NCBI GenBank assembly: GCA_030620125.1
Contig: JAUXFI010000065.1
Coordinates: forward strand, 1-9,792
Direction: 5' to 3'
DNA from: Anaerolineae bacterium
GTDB lineage: Bacteria; Chloroflexota; Anaerolineae; B4-G1
DNA length: 9,792 nt
Position numbers and translations under genes: made by a program. The notes under the pieces were generated by a model that saw only the letters and a program-made list of their open reading frames with translations, had not been told where the DNA came from and ran no database searches. Position 1 is the first letter of the stretch; each line of letters opens with the position of its first letter. This document shows, one piece after another, positions 1-5,384 of the stretch.

Positions 1-522
1 CTGGGGTTGGGGCGCACGCCGATTCGCGAGGCGCTGCAACGGCTTGCTTGCGAAGGCCTGGTGAATATCGTCCCTCGACGGGGGATGTTCGTGATTGACA
101 TCAGCATCACCGATCTACAAAGAATCTCCGAAGTGCGCATCTTCCTGGAGGGTTTCTGTGCCCGACTGGCGGCTCAGCGGGTGACCGCAGACCAAATTGC
201 TCAGATGGGAGCGGTACTCCAGGACCTGGAGGGAGTGCCGAGCGGAGATGTCAAGGCTCTGATGGCCATTGACGAACGTTTCCACAAACTGCTGTACCAG
301 GCTGCAAGCAATGAATTCCTGGCCGATATTTTGAACCGCCTCTACGTTTTGAGCTTACGCCTTTGGCATCTCTCCCTGAACCGCCTCGGTGACGTGCGGG
401 AAGCGATAGAACAGCACAGGGGAATCGCTGAAGCGCTGAAAAAGAGGGATGGGGCGCGGGCTGAAGCACTCATCCAGCAGCACGTCGCCGAATTTCAACA
501 ACGGATTAGAGCCGTGTTGTGA
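1..522 (+). CDS. GntR-family regulator, FCD subgroup (5' truncated by window)
   Basis: The reading frame is open from base 1, so the start and most of the winged helix lie upstream. The first visible codons give GRTPIREALQRLACEGLV, the end of the GntR recognition helix, followed by PRRGMFV, the wing. The rest, about residues 38-173 of the visible part, is an all-helical FCD ligand-binding domain. It keeps the usual metal/ligand set: Asp91 and His95 in DERFH, His139 in EQHR and His161 in QQHV. FCD regulators normally sense small carboxylates or related metabolites and often repress neighbouring catabolic genes. The stop is 33 nt before the pterin-binding methyltransferase, so the two are probably co-transcribed. 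A role in controlling this methyl-compound locus is inference from position. The family call is secure; the ligand is unknown. Confidence 0.93.
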   Translation: MGLGRTPIREALQRLACEGLVNIVPRRGMFVIDISITDLQRISEVRIFLEGFCARLAAQRVTADQIAQMGAVLQDLEGVPSGDVKALMAIDERFHKLLYQAASNEFLADILNRLYVLSLRLWHLSLNRLGDVREAIEQHRGIAEALKKRDGARAEALIQQHVAEFQQRIRAVL

Positions 523-555
523 GCATCTACGTGACGAGGAGGTTTGACACCATCT

Positions 556-1416
556 ATGGAGACTATACTCAAGGGAATGGGCAAGGAAGTCATCATCGGC
601 GGTGATCGGCCGACGGTCGTCATCGGCGAGCGGATCAATCCCACCGGCAAGAAGAAACTGGCCGCCGCACTGCTGGCCGGCGACCTGGAGATCGTCCGCC
701 GGGAAGCGCTGGCACAGGTGGAGGCCGGAGCCGACGTGCTGGACGTCAACGTTGGCGCAGCGGGCGTGGACGAGGTGGACCTGCTGCCCAAAGCCGTCAG
801 AATGGTGATGGAGACGGTGGACGTGCCCGTCTGCATTGACACCCCCGATGCCAAAGCGTTGGCGGCGGCGCTGGCTGTGCACAAGGGACTGGCCCCCGCA
901 GGCAAGCCGCTCATCAACTCGGTCAACGGCGAGGAAGCCAGCCTGGCGCGCGTGTTGCCTCTGGTGGCGGAGTATGGCGCGGCCGTCATCGGTCTGTGCA
1001 TGGACGATGAGGGCATCCCTCCCACGCCGGAGCGGCGGCTGGCGGTGGCCAAGAAGATCGTCGAGCGGGCCGAGGCGATGGGCATCCCTCGTGAGAACGT
1101 GGTCATTGATTGCCTGGCGCTGACCATGGGAGCCGACTCGAAGGCTGGATGGACGACGTTGGAGACCATCCGCATGGTCAGGGAAGAACTGGGGGCCAAC
1201 ATGGCGCTGGGAGCCAGCAATATTTCGTTTGGGCTGCCAGAGCGAGAGGTGATCAACGGAGCCTTCGTAGCCATGGCCATTGCTGCTGGCGTGACCTGTC
1301 CCATCGTGGATGCAGCCAAGGTGCGGCCTTACATCCTGGCTGCTGACCTGGCCCTGGGCCGCGATGACTACGCCATGCGCTACATCAGGGCCTTCCGCCA
1401 GCGGGGAAAGAGGTAG
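556..1416 (+). CDS. Pterin-binding methyltetrahydrofolate:corrinoid methyltransferase (MtgA/AcsE/MetH-like)
   Basis: This 286-residue protein is a single pterin-binding TIM barrel of the length expected for MtgA, MtvA or AcsE. Visible family motifs are GERINPTG (24-31), CIDT with Asp95, NSVNGEE (121-127) with Asn121, IDCL with Asp185, and GASNISFGLPER (219-230) with Asn222, which aligns with the pterin-contacting Asn of AcsE-type enzymes. Such enzymes exchange a methyl group between a methylated corrinoid protein and tetrahydrofolate in the cytoplasm. Here the likely direction is corrinoid to THF, feeding methyl groups from the MttB-like enzymes into one-carbon metabolism; that is inferred from context. 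The start is uncertain. GAGGAGG at 536-542 is 13 nt before the ATG at 556, but only 1 nt before an in-frame TTG at 544. I prefer the ATG. The gene lies upstream of, not within, the riboswitch-controlled unit. Confidence 0.9.
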   Translation: METILKGMGKEVIIGGDRPTVVIGERINPTGKKKLAAALLAGDLEIVRREALAQVEAGADVLDVNVGAAGVDEVDLLPKAVRMVMETVDVPVCIDTPDAKALAAALAVHKGLAPAGKPLINSVNGEEASLARVLPLVAEYGAAVIGLCMDDEGIPPTPERRLAVAKKIVERAEAMGIPRENVVIDCLALTMGADSKAGWTTLETIRMVREELGANMALGASNISFGLPEREVINGAFVAMAIAAGVTCPIVDAAKVRPYILAADLALGRDDYAMRYIRAFRQRGKR

Positions 1417-1463
1417 CGGTCCGCGCAGGGCACATATAGAACCGGAGAGAGTATCGCGAGTCA

Positions 1464-1535
1464 AGATCGCGGGGCCTGGTTGTGGGACAAGTTGGCGACT
1501 TGTCCGAGGTCCGAGGGCTTTCTACCCCGCGATCT
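1464..1535. repeat. Nested palindrome (hairpin within a hairpin)
   Basis: A perfect 11-bp inverted repeat, AGATCGCGGGG (1464-1474) and CCCCGCGATCT (1525-1535), encloses a second perfect 8-bp inverted repeat, GGACAAGT (1485-1492) and ACTTGTCC (1498-1505), with a 5-nt loop TGGCG. Both could form in RNA or as a DNA cruciform. There is no downstream T-tract, so it is not a standard terminator. The compact nested design resembles dispersed extragenic palindromes, but a single copy cannot prove that. Confidence 0.7.
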
Positions 1536-1621
1536 GGCTTCAGGCAGGAGAAAGAATACCCCCGATCTGCCTTTCCCCCGTTTGCAGGTGCGCCCGCCCC
1601 AAACTTCTGACTTGTATTGTA

Positions 1622-1670
1622 TCCCACTCGCCTGCCGGGCGTGTGCAGCGGAAGCCCAGAGGGCGTGGGA
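1622..1670. other. Bulged hairpin of unknown role
   Basis: TCCCA (1622-1626) pairs with TGGGA (1666-1670). After a 2-nt bulge, CGCC (1629-1632) pairs with GGCG (1662-1665), and inside this GGGC (1637-1640) can pair with GCCC (1654-1657). The region is GC-rich, so part of this pairing could arise by chance. It sits about 70 bp upstream of the promoter and would not be in that transcript. Confidence 0.3.
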
Positions 1671-1738
1671 GCATCTCTCCACTTCATTACCCCCACCGCT
1701 TGTGCGTAATCATCGCGCAAGTTCCTGCCTATAGGGAC

Positions 1739-1767
1739 TTGACAAACCAGGCAAGATATAGTATAAT
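1739..1767 (+). promoter_or_regulatory. Perfect-consensus sigma-70 promoter
   Basis: TTGACA (1739-1744) and TATAAT (1762-1767) are both exact consensus hexamers, separated by exactly 17 bp. Transcription would begin near 1774, giving a leader of about 580 nt before the binding-protein ATG at 2353 and placing the cobalamin aptamer about 205 nt into the transcript. A perfect promoter is typical where control is exerted later, here by the riboswitch and terminator. It is the obvious promoter for the importer and methyltransferase operon. Confidence 0.85.
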
Positions 1768-1944
1768 TCAAATGTGTCGGGAATATATCACCAATATGTC
1801 ACAACCTTCCTGATGGCCAAATTCCTCAAGTTGTAGCATTTGACAAGAAATGCCTGTGCGAGTCAGCGAGAAAGTATACCATCTGAGTAAAAAGGTTAAA
1901 GCCGTGAAACGTCAGGGCAGTGCCCGGCAAGCGCCGGAGATTGT

Positions 1945-1984
1945 CCTTTTGCATCTCTGAAAAAAGCATATTAAAGAGCAAAGG
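1945..1984 (+). promoter_or_regulatory. Possible anti-P1 hairpin in front of the aptamer
   Basis: CCTTTTGC (1945-1952) is complementary, with one bulged T, to GCAAAGG (1978-1984), and TCT (1954-1956) extends the pairing with AGA (1975-1977). GCAAAGG contains most of the 5' strand of the riboswitch closing helix P1. This hairpin and P1 would therefore exclude each other. The pairing is visible in the sequence; any regulatory role is inference. Confidence 0.35.
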
Positions 1985-2174
1985 TGTCCCCGTTTTTGGG
2001 GCTGAAAAGGGGAAGGCCGGTGCGAGTCCGGCGCTGTCCCGCAACTGTGAGTTAGTCAAGTAGTCAGGTGGTCAGGTAGTCGGGTAGTCTGGTGTGAGAA
2101 TCATAGACGCTCAGACCAAGCGACTAACAGACCAACGTGACTAATATGACTAGCAAGCCAGATCGCCTACCTTT
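1980..2174 (+). promoter_or_regulatory. Cobalamin (AdoCbl-type) riboswitch aptamer
   Basis: The conserved core is easy to see. GCTGAAAAGGGGAA (2001-2014) is followed by the P5 hairpin GCCGG-TGCGAGT-CCGGC (2016-2032), then the B12-box region CTGTCCCGCAACTGT (2034-2048). The 3' conserved strand AAGCCAGATCGCCTACC (2155-2171) is the counterpart of the family's AAGCCAGGAGACCTGCC. AAAGGT (1980-1985) pairs with ACCTTT (2169-2174) as the closing helix. CCCC/GGGG (1988-1991, 1998-2001) forms a small stem before the core. Between the B12 box and the 3' strand is a large arm built of 8-bp repeats. The CGCAACTGT junction and long peripheral arm suggest the adenosylcobalamin class. With the terminator at 2205-2236 it would be expected to switch off the downstream operon when the ligand binds. 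Confidence 0.93.
2053..2152. repeat. Mirrored array of 8-bp repeats forming a riboswitch arm
   Basis: Five consecutive 8-bp units with consensus TAGTCAGG occupy 2053-2092, with variants TGGTC in unit 3 and different bases at position 6. The right side holds five inverted counterparts, GACTA or GACCA, ending at 2118, 2126, 2134, 2143 and 2152, spaced 8-9 bp. Pairing the arms from outside inwards gives five short helices separated by internal loops. Unit 3 has TGGTC opposite GACCA while units 1, 2 and 4 have TAGTC opposite GACTA, a compensatory change. Position 6 pairs as A-T, A-T, mismatch, G-C, T-A. The array replaces the variable peripheral helices of the aptamer. Confidence 0.85.
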
Positions 2175-2204
2175 AGCCTTGATCGGATACCTTCCGAGGA
2201 GAGA

Positions 2205-2236
2205 GGGCAGATCGCATTATGCGACTGCCCTTTTTT
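2205..2236 (+). terminator. Intrinsic terminator of the riboswitch expression platform
   Basis: GGGCAG (2205-2210) pairs with CTGCCC (2225-2230), and TCGCA (2212-2216) with TGCGA (2220-2224), leaving one bulged A and a 3-nt loop. Six T residues follow at 2231-2236. The 5' arm contains CAGATCGC (2208-2215), an exact copy of CAGATCGC (2159-2166) in the 3' strand of the aptamer, so either copy could pair with the terminator 3' arm. This gives a ready antiterminator and an OFF-switch design. A small hairpin TCGGA/TCCGA (2183-2187, 2193-2197) lies between aptamer and terminator. Confidence 0.9.
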
Positions 2237-2251
2237 GGCAGAATCGGATGA

Positions 2252-2321
2252 AAAGGAGGTGATTGTCACGTCACAACTGTTTCCGACTGTTCCATCAGGA
2301 AGTCCGTCCTATCACATATAA
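2252..2321 (+). other. Orphan strong Shine-Dalgarno with possible short leader ORF
   Basis: AAAGGAGGTGAT (2252-2263) is a full match to the complement of the usual 16S rRNA 3' end, stronger than any other ribosome binding site in the window. No ATG follows at a proper distance. A frame starting with GTG at 2259, inside the Shine-Dalgarno, runs 20 codons to TAA at 2319-2321. The codon at the ideal distance in that frame is ACG (2268), one transition from ATG. A TTG at 2263 opens another 23-codon frame ending at 2334. It may be a leader peptide, a ribosome standby site, or the relic of a lost gene. Confidence 0.35.
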
Positions 2322-2352
2322 ACGCTACACGTAAGGAGAGAAGGAGGATAAA

Positions 2353-3675
2353 ATGAGTAGGGCAATTCGTGTCGAAAAACTTCTGTCTCTGATGGTAGTC
2401 GTAGGGCTCGTTTTCGCCGTCGCTGGCTGTGCAGCCAAGGAGACCCCGACGGCCGAACCAGTGACAGAGCCGACAAAGCCGTCAGAAACTAAAGAGGCCG
2501 CAGAGGAAGTCTTCAATCTGGGCATTCTGGGGCCGTTCAGTGGGCCGAGTGCCCGCACGGGCGAAGAATTCAAGGCTTCGGCGACGATGGCTTTCGATGC
2601 CATCAACTGGCAGATTGGCGATTACAAGATCGAACCGGTCTGGATCGACTCCCAGTCCGACCCGGCCAAGGCCGCTCAAGCCTACGAGCAGGCAATCGTC
2701 CAGGACGGCATCCAGGCTGCCATCATCAACTGGCACAGCTCGGTGTCGGTGTCGTGTATGGATATAGCCGCCAAGTACAAAATGCCCCACTTTTGCCCCT
2801 TTGGCGCCACCGAAGTGGTCAATGAAAAGTGGCTTTCCGATCCAGGCAAGTACTTCTATTGGGTCTGCAAGTGGTGGCCCTCTCCTGGGAAGTTGAGCAT
2901 CGCCTACGTGGAGGCACTTGAGGACGCTATTGCCCGCGGCATCCTGACGCCCGAAGAGAAAACCGTGGCTATCTACGGCGAGGACACTGATTGGGGCCGC
3001 AGTTTCGGCAATGCCATCAAGGGACAGTTCGAGGACGCCGGCTGGGAGATCGTCGCTGAGGAGTATTCCCCTATTGAACAGACCGAGTTCTATCCTTTGC
3101 TGAACAAGTTCAAGAATCTGAACCCGGCTGTGGTCGCTGGCACCACCACCTCGCCACCCTTCATCTCTGCCTTCATCAAGCAGGCAGACGAAGTGGGACT
3201 CGAAAGCCTCATCATTGCCGATGGTCTCGGCTGGGTGGGCGAATGGTACGACCTGACCGGCGAATCCTCCAACTACGTGCTGGATCAGATCCCCGGCTGG
3301 ACCACTGAGAAGGCCAAAGCCTTCGCCGAGGAGTTCAGGGAAGGGTATGATCTCGAGCCCAGCCCCTCAGCAGCTGGATTGTCATACGACTGCGCCAATA
3401 TGTTCATCCAGGTCGCTGAACAGGTTTACGAGGAAACGGGTGAACTGAACAAAGAGACCCTCGCCGAATTTGCCCGGGACAAGCTGCAGACGGGCGAGTG
3501 GAGCTATACCGACGGCATCGTGATGGAGAGATACAAGTTCACGCCGGAGACCATCCCCGATCCCATCGTGGGCAAGGGCTACTATGTCTTCCCGGTACTC
3601 CAGTACTTCGACGGCGTTGGCAAGGTCGTTTTCCCGATCGAATGGGCGGAGCAGGATCTGCAGCCCATGCCGTAA
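2353..3675 (+). CDS. ABC transporter substrate-binding lipoprotein, branched-chain-amino-acid type (LivK/Peripla_BP_6)
   Basis: This 440-residue protein starts at an ATG with AAGGAGG at 2341-2347. The N-terminus is a lipoprotein signal: charged RAIRVEK, a hydrophobic stretch (about 10-24) and lipobox VAGC with Cys26. A Thr/Pro/Glu-rich linker (27-52) tethers it to the membrane. From NLGILGPFSGP (55-64) it is a type-I periplasmic-binding fold of the LivK class, with ligand capture outside the membrane. The interlobe region is rich in aromatics: Trp127, Tyr167, Phe168, Tyr169, Trp170, Trp174, Trp175, Trp294 and Trp298. Such residues can cage quaternary ammonium groups, but this is only suggestive. 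As the first gene after the riboswitch, next to Liv-type ATPases and permeases and MttB-like enzymes, it probably binds a methylated compound rather than leucine or valine. The family is secure, the substrate inferred. Confidence 0.93.
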   Translation: MSRAIRVEKLLSLMVVVGLVFAVAGCAAKETPTAEPVTEPTKPSETKEAAEEVFNLGILGPFSGPSARTGEEFKASATMAFDAINWQIGDYKIEPVWIDSQSDPAKAAQAYEQAIVQDGIQAAIINWHSSVSVSCMDIAAKYKMPHFCPFGATEVVNEKWLSDPGKYFYWVCKWWPSPGKLSIAYVEALEDAIARGILTPEEKTVAIYGEDTDWGRSFGNAIKGQFEDAGWEIVAEEYSPIEQTEFYPLLNKFKNLNPAVVAGTTTSPPFISAFIKQADEVGLESLIIADGLGWVGEWYDLTGESSNYVLDQIPGWTTEKAKAFAEEFREGYDLEPSPSAAGLSYDCANMFIQVAEQVYEETGELNKETLAEFARDKLQTGEWSYTDGIVMERYKFTPETIPDPIVGKGYYVFPVLQYFDGVGKVVFPIEWAEQDLQPMP

Positions 3676-3687
3676 CAATCGTGTAAA

Positions 3688-3718
3688 GGAAGGGTGGCTG
3701 AGTTCTCGCCACCCTTCC
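3688..3718 (+). terminator. Intercistronic hairpin after the binding-protein gene
   Basis: GGAAGGGTGGC (3688-3698) and GCCACCCTTCC (3708-3718) form a perfect 11-bp stem with a 9-nt loop, 12 nt past the binding-protein stop. The following sequence is pyrimidine-rich with a short TTTT near 3734-3737, not a clean T-run. It is best read as a leaky terminator or an mRNA 3'-end stabiliser that raises the binding protein above the other importer subunits, a common arrangement in ABC importer operons. Confidence 0.65.
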
Positions 3719-3776
3719 CTCTGCCTCCTTCTCTTTTGGGAAAGGAACGCACAAATCGTAAGAGCAGGTGGGGCTG

Positions 3777-4508
3777 ATGGCCATCCTTGAAACGCAAGAA
3801 CTTGTCAAAAACTTTGGTGGTCTCACAGCGGTCAATCGCGTCTCGTTGCACGTGGACGAGGGGGAGATCTTCGGATTGATCGGCCCCAACGGCGCGGGCA
3901 AGACCACCACCATTAATTGCATCACGGGGACTTACCCTCCCAGTGGGGGGGGCGTCCACTTCCTCGGCGAAGACACGACGGCCCAACGAGCCGATGTTAT
4001 GTGCCACAGGGGAATGGCGAGGACATTCCAAATCTGCCAACCCTTTCCTCAACTGACAGCGCTGGAGAACGTGCTCGCCGGAGTCATCTTTGGCTCTACG
4101 CACAAGCATACCAAAGCCCCGGCAGAGGTCGCGGCAGAGATGCTGGACGTTGTCGAGTTCTCCATGCCCAAAGACACGCGTGCCGACCAACTGAACACCG
4201 TGCAACTCAAACGGATCGATCTGGCCCGGGCGCTGGCGTGCCGGCCGAAGTTGTTGCTGCTTGACGAACTGGCAGCCGGGTTGACCACGGGTGAGCTGGG
4301 CGACCTGATGGATATCATCCGCAAGATCCGGGACAGTGGCATCTCGATCCTCATGGTCGAGCACATTATGCGCGTCATTATGGGGCTGTGTGACAGAATC
4401 GCAGTGCTTCAGTATGGCACCAAGATCGCCGAGGGGCCGGCCCAGGAAGTTGCCAACGACCCCAGGGTGTTGGAAGCATACCTGGGAGAGGGCCACACGG
4501 CCGATTAG
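3777..4508 (+). CDS. livG: ABC transporter ATP-binding protein, LivG-like, with atypical signature motif
   Basis: This 243-residue cytoplasmic ATPase is placed at the ATG at 3777, served by AGGTGG just upstream; a GTG at 3768 overlaps that site and is less likely. Motifs in order: Walker A GPNGAGKT (36-43), Q-loop Gln85 in RTFQ, Walker B LLLLDE (159-164) with catalytic Glu164, and switch His196 in MVEH. The ABC signature, normally LSGGQ or LSYGQ, reads LNTVQ (139-143), lacking both the Ser and the glycines. Similar departures may occur in some LivG relatives, so it may be a family trait, not damage. It would pair with the LivF-like ATPase, whose signature is normal. It begins 101 nt after the binding-protein gene and ends 40 nt before the next ATPase. 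It is too intact elsewhere to be a pseudogene. Confidence 0.93.
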   Translation: MAILETQELVKNFGGLTAVNRVSLHVDEGEIFGLIGPNGAGKTTTINCITGTYPPSGGGVHFLGEDTTAQRADVMCHRGMARTFQICQPFPQLTALENVLAGVIFGSTHKHTKAPAEVAAEMLDVVEFSMPKDTRADQLNTVQLKRIDLARALACRPKLLLLDELAAGLTTGELGDLMDIIRKIRDSGISILMVEHIMRVIMGLCDRIAVLQYGTKIAEGPAQEVANDPRVLEAYLGEGHTAD

Positions 4509-4548
4509 TGCCCGCCGTGGCAACGATGCTGGATCAAGGAGTTGGTAA

Positions 4549-5265
4549 ATGATGAAACCATTGCTCGAAGTGGAGACCGTGGATGCCGGATACGGCTTCT
4601 TGCAAGTGCTGTGGGAGGTCTCCCTTCACGTCGAAGAGGGGGAATTCGTGTGCTTGTTGGGGGCGAACGGTGCCGGCAAGACCACTACACTCAGGACGAT
4701 CGCCGGCTTCATTACCCCGCAGGGGGGCGATGTCCGGTTCAAGGGTCAGTCCATCGGCGGCAAGCCGGCACACACCATCAGCAGCATGGGTATCAGTTTC
4801 GTTTCCGAGGAGTTGAACCTGTTCGCCAACATGACGGTGCGGGAGAATCTCCTGTTGGGCGCCTACAACGTTCGCGACAAGCAGGAACAGTTAGAAGCCC
4901 TCAGTTTCGTCTACAGCCTGTTTCCTCGGCTGAAAGAGCGAGAAAAGCAGTTGGCCGGCACCATGAGTGGCGGCGAACGGAAGATGCTGGCCATCGCCAG
5001 GGGGATGATGTCCCAACCAGAGCTGCTCCTGGTGGACGAACCGTCTCTCGGTCTGGCCCCCCAACTGGTCACGAATGTCTTCGATGCTCTGGTGACGCTC
5101 CAACAGCGCGGGGTGACGATCCTGCTGGTCGAGCAGAACGTCGCGAGCGCGCTGCGCATCGCCGATCGCGGATACGTTCTTGAGCAGGGGAAGATAGCCA
5201 TTGAGGGCAAGAGTTCAGACCTGACCAACAACGAACACGTTAGATCTGCGTATATGGGCATCTAA
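4549..5265 (+). CDS. livF: ABC transporter ATP-binding protein, LivF-like
   Basis: A 238-residue ATPase of normal LivF length. The start is the first of two adjacent ATG codons, with AAGGAG at 4536-4541. Walker A is GANGAGKT (38-45), the signature is MSGGE (139-143), and Walker B is LLLVDEP (159-165) with Glu164. The switch position reads VEQN (194-197), with Gln196 in place of His, as is usual in LivF. The region normally reading VPEGR is SEELNLF (86-92), a departure from the usual LivF sequence. It should form a heterodimer with the LivG-like protein and drive import through the two permeases. In that dimer its intact signature completes the LivG nucleotide site. The 119 nt to the first permease gene hold no recognisable gene or terminator. 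Confidence 0.94.
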   Translation: MMKPLLEVETVDAGYGFLQVLWEVSLHVEEGEFVCLLGANGAGKTTTLRTIAGFITPQGGDVRFKGQSIGGKPAHTISSMGISFVSEELNLFANMTVRENLLLGAYNVRDKQEQLEALSFVYSLFPRLKEREKQLAGTMSGGERKMLAIARGMMSQPELLLVDEPSLGLAPQLVTNVFDALVTLQQRGVTILLVEQNVASALRIADRGYVLEQGKIAIEGKSSDLTNNEHVRSAYMGI

Positions 5266-5384
5266 TACACCTCGGTGGAAGTCTTTGGGTAGTTTTGGCA
5301 ATCGAAGGATTTATGCCCGGCTGTACCAGGTTAACCACAAGTTAGGGCGCTGACCATAACTGCCGATGATGAGGGAGGTTTCGC

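Larger units (their letters stand above)
1417..1738. other. Intergenic region rich in inverted repeats, no convincing gene
   Basis: No frame here has both a plausible start with a ribosome binding site and recognisable protein content. The stretch contains several separate inverted repeats: a nested palindrome at 1464-1535, a 6-bp stem AGGCAG/CTGCCT at 1542-1547 and 1567-1572, and a bulged stem at 1622-1670. None is followed by a T-run, so no intrinsic terminator for the upstream methyltransferase gene is evident. It could be a structured RNA, a cluster of dispersed palindromic repeats, or decayed sequence. Confidence 0.6.

Noticed and set aside
355..1464. Long open frame on the minus strand opposite the regulator and pterin methyltransferase
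   Set aside because: It has no recognisable domain and lacks a ribosome binding site. It overlaps two genes with clear family motifs on the + strand, as expected by chance in GC-rich DNA.
1464..1535. Terminator for the pterin methyltransferase gene
   Set aside because: The palindrome is strong, but no T-run follows either stem, so I list it as a repeat only.
1840..1880. Second promoter from TTGACA at 1840 and TATACC at 1875
   Set aside because: The spacer would be 29 bp, far from 17; the pair at 1739-1767 is exact.
1941..1974. Promoter immediately upstream of the aptamer (TTGTCC with TATTAA)
   Set aside because: Both hexamers are weak and the spacing is about 22 bp.
2053..2152. Possible CRISPR-like or satellite array
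   Set aside because: Units are 8 bp with no spacers, and the second half is inverted and pairs with the first; it lies inside a riboswitch.
3777..4508. LivG-like gene as a pseudogene because of its odd signature motif
   Set aside because: Length, Walker A, Walker B, Q-loop and switch histidine are all intact, and the frame is uninterrupted.
3582..4523. Long open frame on the minus strand opposite the LivG-like gene
   Set aside because: Composition is arginine/glutamine/histidine-rich without motifs, and it mirrors a well-supported ATPase gene.
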